DNA of 5,838 nucleotides from Kitasatospora phosalacinea (GCF_000717185.1 NZ_JNYE01000173.1:1-5838); one strand, 5' to 3'. Counted from the stretch's first letter, positions 1 to 5,464 are shown. A program made the numbers and translations. Notes: a model not told the origin generated them from the letters alone.

Positions 1-208
1 GGAACGGGGGGTGGAAGGGCGGGTGGGACGGGGGCTGGGAGGGCGGCGCCGGGGGCGGGGGGCCGGGGGCGGCCTGCCAGCTCTGGGTGACCGCGTCGTT
101 GACCAGGCCGGCCTGGCGGTGGGAGTCCGTCCAGGCGGTGCCGTCCCACCAGCGTTCCTGCCCGGTGCCGGGGACGGGGTACCAGCCGGGCGGCGTCGGG
201 GTGCTCAC
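1..208 (-). CDS. DUF2510 domain protein with proline-rich linker (partial, 5' end only)
   Basis: This is the first 69 codons of a gene that runs off the left edge of the window. It starts at GTG (206-208). Near the N-terminus it shows the DUF2510 signature: PPGWYP at residues 6-11, a short turn, then RWWDGTAWT at 19-27. From about residue 46 it becomes a proline-rich linker (PGPPPPAPPSQPPSHPPFHPPF, given in two parts: PGPPPPAPPSQ and PPSHPPFHPPF). In actinobacteria this short N-terminal domain is usually followed by a low-complexity linker and then membrane helices or another domain. Here the rest is not visible, so location and function are unknown. No Shine-Dalgarno sequence lies before the GTG, but a TACGGT box sits 7 bases upstream, which fits a leaderless transcript. 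The call to DUF2510 is firm; anything about function would be a guess. Confidence 0.85.
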   Translation of the reverse strand, partial: MSTPTPPGWYPVPGTGQERWWDGTAWTDSHRQAGLVNDAVTQSWQAAPGPPPPAPPSQPPSHPPFHPPF

Positions 209-215
209 GGCCGCT

Positions 216-221
216 ACCGTA
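216..221 (-). promoter_or_regulatory. Candidate -10 box for a leaderless DUF2510 transcript
   Basis: On the minus strand TACGGT (221 to 216) fits the actinobacterial -10 pattern TAnnnT and ends 7 bases before the GTG start at 208. That spacing would put the transcription start at or next to the start codon. No ribosome-binding site is present in the expected window, which supports leaderless translation. No -35 element resembling TTGAC is visible 16-19 bases further upstream, so the assignment rests on the -10 and its position only. Confidence 0.4.
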
Positions 222-293
222 CCGCCCCGGGGGCCGCCCTCCCCAGACGGTCCGCGGTCACGAATCGGGCACCGTGGACGGTGTGTTGACGAA

Positions 294-310
294 CCGCCGG
301 GTTCCGGCGG
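294..310 (-). terminator. Hairpin directly behind the GNAT gene stop codon
   Basis: CCGCCGG (294-300) and CCGGCGG (304-310) are perfectly complementary and enclose a 3-base loop, giving a 7-bp all-G/C stem. On the minus strand it begins 1 base after the TGA stop of the acetyltransferase and is followed by TTCGTC rather than a real T-tract. Streptomycete terminators often lack a T-tract, so a terminator between the acetyltransferase and the DUF2510 gene is the likely role. It also suggests the two minus-strand genes are not one operon. Confidence 0.5.
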
Positions 311-311
311 G

Positions 312-815
312 TCAGTCCAGGGCGCGGCCCATCCAGACGTCGTCGACGTAGTCGCCGTCCAGCAGGAAGTGCTCGGGCAGCACGCCGAGGACCGCGAAGC
401 CGGCCCGTTCGTAGAGGCGGCGGGCCGGGGCGTTGCGGGCGAGCACCCGGAGCGTCATCCGGCGGGCGCCGTCGGCGCGGGCGGCCGCGCAGGCGGCGGC
501 GACCAGGGCCTCGCCGATCCGGCGGCCGCGGGCCGCGGGGAGCACGCCCAGGCCCTGGATCTGGCGGACGTGCGCGTTGGAGGGCAGCGGGATCTCGCCG
601 ACCTGGCGGACGTAGCCGACCACCCGGCCGTCGAGTTCGGCCAGCAGGTACTGCCCGGGGTGGTGCGCCTCGTCGAAGACCGGGGCGTCCTCGGGGCCGC
701 GCGGGGCGACCTCGCTGAGCGGGGACCAGGTGGCGTGGTCGACGGCGCGGATCGCGCGCTCGTCCTCGACCCGCGCCGGGCGGATGATCACATCGTCGGA
801 TGGCATGGCGGTCAT
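312..815 (-). CDS. GNAT-family N-acetyltransferase
   Basis: This 167-residue protein fits a single GNAT domain. It should transfer an acetyl group from acetyl-CoA to an amine in the cytoplasm; the substrate cannot be read from sequence. The N-terminal strand IIRPARVEDERAIRAVD (10-26) is typical. Motif A, the acetyl-CoA pyrophosphate loop, is QGLGVLPAARGRRIGEAL (87-104) with the RGRRIG core at 96-101. Motif B is NAPARRLYERAGF (128-140), with Tyr135 in the position often used as general acid. I chose ATG 815 because GGAG lies 11 bases upstream (827-830). ATG 806, three codons in, is an alternative. An open frame continues upstream on this strand but is antisense to the epimerase. The gene is divergent from the epimerase across 75 bases, so they may share a promoter region. 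RimI-like protein acetylation cannot be excluded. Confidence 0.93.
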   Translation of the reverse strand: MTAMPSDDVIIRPARVEDERAIRAVDHATWSPLSEVAPRGPEDAPVFDEAHHPGQYLLAELDGRVVGYVRQVGEIPLPSNAHVRQIQGLGVLPAARGRRIGEALVAAACAAARADGARRMTLRVLARNAPARRLYERAGFAVLGVLPEHFLLDGDYVDDVWMGRALD

Positions 816-890
816 GGTAGACGCCGCTCCGCGACGGGGTTCCCGGGTTTCTGAACGGGTAAGCGGGGCCGGACTGGGAGGATGGCCGGT
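816..890. promoter_or_regulatory. Divergent promoter region between GNAT gene and epimerase
   Basis: These 75 bases separate two outward-facing start codons and must hold both promoters and both leaders unless one is transcribed from further away. I see ribosome-binding sites for each gene at the two ends, but no convincing -10/-35 pair on either strand. Confidence 0.4.
876..881 (+). promoter_or_regulatory. Ribosome-binding site that fixes the epimerase start
   Basis: GGGAGG at 876-881 directly abuts ATG 882, leaving no spacer, but lies 9 bases before ATG 891. The spacing therefore selects 891 as the translation start, giving an N-terminus of MRIAVTGSTGLIG with the first beta strand beginning at once, as is usual for this family. 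Confidence 0.75.
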
Positions 891-1805
891 ATGCGAATCG
901 CGGTGACAGGTTCCACGGGGTTGATCGGGTCCGCGCTGGTGGACTCCCTGCTGGCGGACGGGCACGAGGTGCTGCGGCTGGTGCGGCGGCGCTCGCGCAC
1001 CGGGCCGCAGCCGGACGGGACGGTCGGGGTCGGCTGGAACCCCCAGCTGATGCAGATCGACGCGGCCGCACTGGAGGGCCTGGACGCCGCGGTGCACCTG
1101 GCCGGCGCGGGCGTCGGCGACCGGCGCTGGACGGACGCCTACCGGCGGGAGATCCGGGACAGCCGGGTGCTCGGCACCGAGACGCTGGCCGCCGCGCTGT
1201 CCCGGCTGAAGGAGCCGCCGCGGGTGCTGGTCAGCGCCTCCGCGGTCGGCTACTACGGGCAGACCGGCGACCAGCTGGTCGACGAGGACGCACCGGCCGG
1301 GAGCGACTTCCTGGCCGAGGTCTGCCGGGAGTGGGAGCGCGCCGCCCGGCCCGCCGCGGACGCCGGGATCCGGGTGGTGCACCCGCGCACCGGGCTGGTG
1401 CTCGACCCCGCGGGCGGCGCCGGGGCGCGGCTGCTGCCGCTGTTCAAACTGGCGCTGGGCGGTCGGCTCGGGAACGGCGGCCAGTACTGGTCGCTGATCT
1501 CGCTGGCGGACGAGGTGGCGGCGCTGCGCTTCCTGGTCGAGCACGAGGCGCTGTCCGGGCCGGTCAACCTGACCGGGCCCGTGCCCGTCACCAACCGCGA
1601 GCTCACCGCGGAACTGTCCCGGCAGCTCGGACGCCCGGCGGCGTTCGCGGTGCCGGAGTGGGCGCTGCGCACCGCCCTCGGGGAGATGGCCGTGGAGGTG
1701 GTGGGCAGCCACCGGGTGGTGCCGAAGGCGCTGCTGGACGCGGGGTTCGAGTTCCGCGACCCGGACGTGGGGGCGATCGTCGCGGCGGCGCTCGGGGAGC
1801 GGTAG
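891..1805 (+). CDS. TIGR01777-family NAD(P)-dependent epimerase/oxidoreductase (SDR39U1/YfcH type)
   Basis: This is a 304-residue cytoplasmic protein of the extended/atypical SDR superfamily, full length for its family. The N-terminal Rossmann motif GSTGLIG (7-13) binds the dinucleotide. VRRR at 31-34 after strand two suggests NADP(H) rather than NAD(H). HLAGAGVGDRRW (69-80) and SASAVGYYG (115-123) are hallmark blocks of the TIGR01777 group. The C-terminal 55 residues, from about 250 (VPEWALRTALGEMAVEVV and following), match the DUF1731 domain that ends these proteins. The substrate is unknown; older annotations call members cell-division inhibitors or nucleoside-sugar epimerases without proof. 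The start at 891 is set by the GGGAGG spacing. It has no close downstream partner: the next gene begins 378 bases on, after hairpin repeats that may end this transcript. From memory, relatives in streptomycetes often lie near lipoate genes, but none is in view. Confidence 0.95.
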   Translation: MRIAVTGSTGLIGSALVDSLLADGHEVLRLVRRRSRTGPQPDGTVGVGWNPQLMQIDAAALEGLDAAVHLAGAGVGDRRWTDAYRREIRDSRVLGTETLAAALSRLKEPPRVLVSASAVGYYGQTGDQLVDEDAPAGSDFLAEVCREWERAARPAADAGIRVVHPRTGLVLDPAGGAGARLLPLFKLALGGRLGNGGQYWSLISLADEVAALRFLVEHEALSGPVNLTGPVPVTNRELTAELSRQLGRPAAFAVPEWALRTALGEMAVEVVGSHRVVPKALLDAGFEFRDPDVGAIVAAALGER

Positions 1806-1808
1806 GGG

Positions 1809-1865
1809 GCCCGCCGGGGAACGGCGGGGAGCCCACCGGGGAACGGTGGCGAGCCCGCCGGAGCG
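1809..1865 (+). repeat. Tandem 22-base hairpin repeats behind the epimerase stop
   Basis: Two 22-base units (1809-1830 and 1831-1852) are followed by the start of a third (1853-1861, GCCCGCCGG). Unit 1 folds as CCCGCC (1810-1815), loop GGGGAAC, GGCGGG (1823-1828). Unit 2 folds as CCACC (1833-1837), the same GGGGAAC loop, GGTGG (1845-1849). The two stems differ by a paired G-to-A and C-to-T change that keeps the base pairing. They start 3 bases after the epimerase TAG, so a transcription-termination or 3'-end-protecting role is plausible. Confidence 0.7.
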
Positions 1866-2131
1866 TGACGGGGCGTCAGCGGGGGGCGCACGGGTGCAAC
1901 CTGGCGGCGCGCAGGGCGCGGGCGGTGACGGAGTGCGCCCGCACCCGCTCCGCGCGTCCCGTTTGACGCACGCTGGGTGACCGTCCGGATCCCCTGTGTC
2001 GCCACGCCGGTGCGATGAACCGATTGGGCGTCACCGGGCGGTCTGGACCCCCGGATGACGGGGCATCACCAGTGCGGACCACGTCCGCCCCCCGCTGCCC
2101 GCCCCGGCACCCACCCGCTCGCTCGCGGGCA

Positions 2132-2147
2132 CCGCCGCGCGCGGCGG
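2132..2147. promoter_or_regulatory. 16-base perfect palindrome upstream of the FAD oxidoreductase
   Basis: CCGCCGCGCGCGGCGG is identical to its own reverse complement. It ends 36 bases before the GTG start of the oxidoreductase, in a position where an operator or a leader hairpin could act. It consists only of G and C in a G/C-rich region, so chance is a real alternative. Confidence 0.3.
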
Positions 2148-2165
2148 CCGCGGAGGGCTCCGCCA

Positions 2166-2174
2166 GGGAGGGAG
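2166..2174 (+). promoter_or_regulatory. Ribosome-binding site of the FAD oxidoreductase
   Basis: GGGAGGGAG at 2166-2174 is a strong purine-rich match to the 16S rRNA tail. Its last GGAG (2171-2174) is 9 bases before GTG 2184. This decides against the upstream in-frame ATG at 2055, which has no such site and would add 43 residues without any domain. Confidence 0.75.
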
Positions 2175-2183
2175 CACCCACTC

Positions 2184-3506
2184 GTGCCCGCACAGGACTT
2201 CATCGGCCGCACCCAGCGCGGCCGGTCCGGCGACCCCGACGCGATCGTCGTCGGCGCCGGCGTCGCCGGACTGACCGCGGCGACCGCGCTCGCCGCCCAG
2301 GGCCTGGACGTCCAGGTCCTGGAGGCCACCGAACGCGTCGGCGGCCGGATGGCCACCCGCGAACTCGACGGCTTCCGCCTCGACCACGGCGGCCACCTGC
2401 TCAACACCGCCCACCCCGAACTCGCCCGCCGCCTCGACCTCGACCGGCTGGAGCTGCGTCCGCTCGCCCCCGGCGTCCTGGTGCACGCCGGGGGCCGCAG
2501 CTACCGGGTCGGCGACCCGCAGCTCACCCCCGCCCGGCAGGCCGCCGCCCGCGGGCCGCTCGGCACGCCCCTGGACAAGGCCCGGCTGGCCGCCACCCTC
2601 GCCCGGCTCGCCGCGACGCCCGCCGAGCGGCTGCTCGCCCGCCCCGAGACCACCGCCGCCCGGGCCCTGGCCGACCGCGGCCTGCCCGCCCGCACCGTCG
2701 ACGGCTTCCTGCGCCCGCTGCTCGGCGCCCTGCTCTCCGACCCCGCGCTCGGCACCTCCAGCCGGGTCGCCGACCTGGTGCTGCGCGCGTACGCCCGCGG
2801 CCGCCTGTGCGTCCCGGCGGCGGGCGTCGGGGCGGTGCCGGCCCAGCTGGCCGCCCGGCTCCCGGAGCACGCCCTGCGGCTGGGCGTGGAGGTCACCGCG
2901 GTCGGCACCGACGGCGTGGAGACCGCCGCGCACGGCCGGGTCCGGGCCCGCGCGGTGGTCGTCGCCACCGACGCGGCGACGGCCGCCGCCCTGCTGCCGG
3001 GCCTGCGGCAGCCCGCGTTCCACCCCGTCACCACCTACTACCACGCGGCGGAGCGCTCCCCGCTGGGCGAGGCCGTCCTGCTGCTCGACGCCGAACGCTC
3101 CGGCGTCTCGCACTCGCTGGTCCTCAGCGACGCCGACCCCTCGTACGCCGCCGACGGGCGCGCGCTGATCGCCACCACGGTGCTCGGCCGCCGCGCCTTC
3201 GACTCCGGCGGCCCGGCCGGCGACGAGGGCGCCGTCCGGCGGCGGCTGGCCGAGCTGTACGGGACCGCCACCGGGGCGTGGGAGTTCCTGACCGTCCGCC
3301 ACGTCGCCGACGCGGTCGTCTCGATGCCCCCGCCGCACCACTTCCGCCGCACGGTCCGGCTGCTCGCCGGGCTGTACGTGTGCGGCGACCACCGGGACAC
3401 GGGGACGGTGCAGGGCGCGCTGGTCTCCGGCCGACGGGCCGCGGAGGCCGTCCTGCGCGACCTCGGCGTGCGGGTCGGGCCGGAGGCCGACCGGGCGGCG
3501 GCGTAG
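2184..3506 (+). CDS. FAD-dependent oxidoreductase, flavin amine oxidase / phytoene-desaturase-like
   Basis: This 440-residue soluble protein is a flavoenzyme of the amine-oxidase / protoporphyrinogen-oxidase / carotenoid-desaturase superfamily. The FAD-binding Rossmann fold opens with IVVGAGVAGLTAA (21-33, GAGVAG core at 24-29). VLEATERVGGRM (45-56) follows, where Glu47 should bind the adenosine ribose and RVGGRM is the family signature. FRLDHGGH (64-71) continues the usual N-terminal block. The C-terminal FAD-contacting segment LYVCGDHRDTGTVQGALVSG begins at 397 and is followed by RRAA. The region around 280-335 (HPVTTYYHAAE onward) forms part of the variable substrate domain. I see no signal peptide or membrane helix. 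The substrate is unknown, and no carotenoid or heme gene is nearby. The GTG start is fixed by the ribosome-binding site 9 bases upstream. The gene converges on the regulator and is probably monocistronic. Confidence 0.93.
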   Translation: MPAQDFIGRTQRGRSGDPDAIVVGAGVAGLTAATALAAQGLDVQVLEATERVGGRMATRELDGFRLDHGGHLLNTAHPELARRLDLDRLELRPLAPGVLVHAGGRSYRVGDPQLTPARQAAARGPLGTPLDKARLAATLARLAATPAERLLARPETTAARALADRGLPARTVDGFLRPLLGALLSDPALGTSSRVADLVLRAYARGRLCVPAAGVGAVPAQLAARLPEHALRLGVEVTAVGTDGVETAAHGRVRARAVVVATDAATAAALLPGLRQPAFHPVTTYYHAAERSPLGEAVLLLDAERSGVSHSLVLSDADPSYAADGRALIATTVLGRRAFDSGGPAGDEGAVRRRLAELYGTATGAWEFLTVRHVADAVVSMPPPHHFRRTVRLLAGLYVCGDHRDTGTVQGALVSGRRAAEAVLRDLGVRVGPEADRAAA

Positions 3507-3540
3507 GACGGCGGCGCAGGACGGCGGAGCGGGAGCGATC

Positions 3541-3693
3541 GGGGGCCCGGGGAACGGCGGGGCCGGGGCTGCTGGCGGTGCACTGCCGGTGCGTGCGGTG
3601 GCTTCGGGTTCTGTTCCTACGGCCCGAAGCAGCACGGACGCATCGACGGGCTCCGGCCGCCAGCAGCTCGGACCCGCCGTTCCCCGAGCCCCT
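3541..3693. repeat. Long imperfect inverted repeat in the convergent gap (possible bidirectional terminator)
   Basis: Two arms of roughly 70 bases are imperfect reverse complements around a 14-base loop (3609-3622). Exact paired blocks, from outside in, are CGGGGAACGGCGGG (3548-3561) with 3673-3686, GCTGCTGGCGG (3568-3578) with 3657-3667, TGCGT (3590-3594) with 3638-3642, and GCTTCGGG (3601-3608) with CCCGAAGC (3623-3630). The blocks are collinear, with only 1-4 base shifts. The repeat lies between two converging stop codons, where a terminator serving both strands would be expected. No T-tract flanks it. A decayed small inverted-repeat element is the other reading. Confidence 0.7.
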
Positions 3694-3733
3694 GCTGTGC
3701 ATGCTCGTCCGCCGAAGAGTTCCCCGAGCCCCT
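3679..3733. repeat. 15-base direct repeat pair, 40 bases apart
   Basis: GTTCCCCGAGCCCCT occurs exactly at 3679-3693 and again at 3719-3733. The first copy forms part of the right arm of the long inverted repeat. The second leads straight into the 13-base tandem repeats. In reverse complement the word contains CGGGGAAC, the same core as in the repeats behind the epimerase. Confidence 0.7.
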
Positions 3734-3784
3734 GGCGGGGCTCTCCGGCGGGGCTCTCCGGCGGGGCTCTCCGGCGGGGCTCTC
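3733..3784. repeat. Four tandem copies of a 13-base unit ending inside a stop codon
   Basis: The unit CGGCGGGGCTCTC is present four times without gaps (3733-3745, 3746-3758, 3759-3771, 3772-3784). Only the first base of copy one differs (T for C). The last two bases of copy four are part of the TGA stop codon (3783-3785) of the minus-strand regulator. The near-perfect identity suggests recent slippage expansion, so the copy number may vary between strains. Confidence 0.85.
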
Positions 3785-5390
3785 AGATCACCCCCGCCTG
3801 GCGGGAGGCCTCTTCGAAGGCGCGGGCGGCGGGGGTGGTGCGGTAGGGGGTGAGGCGGCGGTGGAAGTCGCGGAGGTACTCGACGGTGCGGGCGGAGCGC
3901 ATCTCGCCCGCGGCGCGCAGGGAGTCGGTGGCCATCGAGCAGGCTTCGTCGACGTCCCCCATGCCGAGCCGGGCGGAGGCGAGGACGAGGCGGCACAGGA
4001 TGCGGCTGCGGGAGTAGGCGGGGGCCCGGAGGCGGAGGGACTTCTCGGCGTGCTGGGCGGCGGGGCGCCACTGCTGGAGGTCGCGGTAGCAGTGGGCGAA
4101 CTCGTCGGCGAGCTGGGCGTCGTCGAAGTAGCGGGCCCAGGACGGGACTTCGTCGGCGGTGCGGGCGGTGGCGAGGGCGCGTTCGCAGCGGACCAGGGCG
4201 GTGGTGCAGGAGCGGACGTCCCCCGCCAGGGCGTGGCCGCGGGCCTCGGCGGCGTGCATGAGGGCCTGGACGACGGGGGCGGCGGTGGTGCCGACGCCCT
4301 GCTGGGCGACGCGGGCGAGCTGGATGGCCTCGCGGGCGTGGCCGAGGTGGACGGCCTGCTGGCTCATGGTGGTGAGGACGAAGCCGCCGAGGACGCGGTC
4401 GCCCGCGGCCTGGGAGAGCCGCAGGGCCTGGACGAAGTAGCGCTGGGCGAGGCCGTGCGCGGCGATGTCGAAGGAGGTCCAGCCCGCGAGCCGGGTGAGG
4501 TCGGAGACGGCGCCGAACAGGGCGCGTCCGATCTGCTCGCCGTAGCGGCCGCGGAGCATGGGTTCGGCCTCGCTCTCCAGGTACCGGACCAGGGCCTGCC
4601 GGGCGTGGCCGCCGCCGTAGGCGTGGTCGAGGGCGCGGAAGAGGTCGCCGACGGCGCGGATGGCGGCGATGTCGCCGCGGCCGACCCGGACGGGGGGCCT
4701 GGTCTCCCGCTGCTCGGCGCCCGGTTCGGCGCCGGAGGCTCCCCCGGGGCGGCGCGGGCCCTGCGGGGGGACGCGGGCGCCCTGCGGGGGTGAGCGGAGC
4801 TCCTCGGGGGTGAGGGTGGTGCCGTCGCGGGCGACGCGTTCGTCGGTGCGGCCGATCAGCCAGTCGCGGCTGGGGACGACGAGCCCGGCCGGGGTGAAGG
4901 CGATCTTGCGGAGTTCGGCGTAGGGGCCGTTGTCCTTGCGCCACATGGAGGCGACGATGTCGACGGCCTCCTGCGGGGTCTCGGCGAACTCCAGCCCGGC
5001 GTAGACCGGGGCGCAGGCGTCGAGGCCGACGTCCTGGGCGGTGAGGCGGCGGCCGAGGCGGCGGGTGAAGACCTCGGCGATCAGCGCGGGGGTCGCGCCG
5101 CGGGGTTGCTGGCCGCGCAGCCAGCGGGTCACGGAGGTCTTGTCGTAGCGCAGGTCGAGGCCGTGCTCCAGGCCGAGCTGGTCGACCCGGCGGGCGAGGC
5201 CGGCGTGCGAGAAGCCGGACTCCTCGATGAGCGCGGCGAGTTGCGGGTTCTGGGCGCGCCCGGCCGCGGGGGCCGGTGGTTCGGCCTGCTCGGGGGCGCG
5301 CGGAGGGGTCTCGGCCGCTCCGGTCGGGCGCGGGTCGAGCGGGTCGAGCGGTCGGTACGCCGGGCTGTCGATTACTGGCCGTTGGGGCAT
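3783..5390 (-). CDS. NsdA-like HTH/TPR transcriptional regulator
   Basis: This 535-residue protein resembles the streptomycete family that includes NsdA, a TPR-containing negative regulator of antibiotic production and sporulation; I judge this from memory of the family. A disordered Pro/Ala-rich N-terminus (1-47) precedes an HTH-like domain at about 48-116, containing GFSHAGLARRVDQLG (59-73), then LRYDKTSVTRWLRGQQPRGA (80-99). A conserved middle segment (129-182, with VDIVASMWRKDNGPYAEL) is followed by a low-complexity linker with a repeated PPQG (198-232). From about 240 to the end it is all-helical and TPR-like, probably for protein or ligand contact. I chose ATG 5390 because GAGAGG (5402-5407) lies 11 bases upstream; GTG 5402 overlaps that site and would add only four residues. 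It is divergent from the SDR gene, a possible target. Targets and effector are unknown. Confidence 0.88.
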   Translation of the reverse strand: MPQRPVIDSPAYRPLDPLDPRPTGAAETPPRAPEQAEPPAPAAGRAQNPQLAALIEESGFSHAGLARRVDQLGLEHGLDLRYDKTSVTRWLRGQQPRGATPALIAEVFTRRLGRRLTAQDVGLDACAPVYAGLEFAETPQEAVDIVASMWRKDNGPYAELRKIAFTPAGLVVPSRDWLIGRTDERVARDGTTLTPEELRSPPQGARVPPQGPRRPGGASGAEPGAEQRETRPPVRVGRGDIAAIRAVGDLFRALDHAYGGGHARQALVRYLESEAEPMLRGRYGEQIGRALFGAVSDLTRLAGWTSFDIAAHGLAQRYFVQALRLSQAAGDRVLGGFVLTTMSQQAVHLGHAREAIQLARVAQQGVGTTAAPVVQALMHAAEARGHALAGDVRSCTTALVRCERALATARTADEVPSWARYFDDAQLADEFAHCYRDLQQWRPAAQHAEKSLRLRAPAYSRSRILCRLVLASARLGMGDVDEACSMATDSLRAAGEMRSARTVEYLRDFHRRLTPYRTTPAARAFEEASRQAGVI

Positions 5391-5401
5391 AGCAGTCCAC
5401 A

Positions 5402-5443
5402 CCTCTCAGGCGCCGTTCCGGCCCCTCCTGCCCGGACGGCGCC
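5402..5443 (-). promoter_or_regulatory. Leader stem-loop and ribosome-binding site of the regulator
   Basis: GGCGCCGT (5409-5416) pairs perfectly with ACGGCGCC (5436-5443). CCGG (5418-5421) pairs with CCGG (5432-5435) across a single bulged base, giving a 12-bp G/C stem with a 10-base loop (5422-5431). On the minus strand the loop reads GCAGGAGGGG and so displays AGGAGG, although no start codon lies at a suitable distance from it. The stem ends 1 base before GAGAGG (5407 to 5402), the likely ribosome-binding site of the regulator. It could control translation or be a dyad operator for autoregulation. Confidence 0.5.
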
Positions 5444-5464
5444 CCCTGATCGGGAATCGGCGCG

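Larger units (their letters stand above)
1866..2183. other. Intergenic leader region before the FAD oxidoreductase
   Basis: No gene is supported in this stretch. Open frames cross it on both strands (for example from ATG 2015 on the plus strand), but they lack ribosome-binding sites and give arginine/proline-rich translations without recognisable domains. It should hold the promoter and leader of the oxidoreductase. TTGACG at 1963-1968 could be a -35 element, yet 17-19 bases further on there is only CGGATC or GGATCC, a poor -10. A 16-base palindrome lies near its right end. Confidence 0.5.

Noticed and set aside
312..1712. 466-codon reading of the acetyltransferase frame
   Set aside because: The extra upstream part is antisense to the epimerase and has no domain. 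The GNAT domain starts cleanly after ATG 815 with a ribosome-binding site.
882..1805. Epimerase start at ATG 882
   Set aside because: The GGGAGG site would touch this ATG with no spacer, whereas ATG 891 has a 9-base spacer and begins directly at the Rossmann strand.
1963..1991. Sigma-70-type promoter with TTGACG as -35
   Set aside because: The -35 match is good, but no TAnnnT-like hexamer lies 16-19 bases downstream, so I did not annotate it as a promoter.
2055..2183. 43-residue N-terminal extension of the FAD oxidoreductase
   Set aside because: No ribosome-binding site precedes ATG 2055, and the extension is Arg/Pro-rich without similarity to the family. GTG 2184 has a strong site.
3733..3784. 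CRISPR-like array
   Set aside because: The 13-base units are contiguous with no spacers, so this is a minisatellite and not a CRISPR array.
3541..3784. Insertion sequence or transposon remnant
   Set aside because: There is no transposase fragment and no flanking target-site duplication that I can define. Inverted and direct repeats alone are not enough to call a mobile element.
2015..3853. Plus-strand open frame of 612 codons starting at ATG 2015
   Set aside because: Its start has no ribosome-binding site, its translation is Arg/Pro-rich low complexity, and it overlaps the clearly recognisable FAD oxidoreductase in another frame.
3861..4793. Plus-strand open frame of 310 codons antisense to the regulator
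   Set aside because: Its Gly/Ala/Glu/Val-rich translation is the antisense shadow of the regulator's GC-biased codons, with no motif and no ribosome-binding site that I could see.
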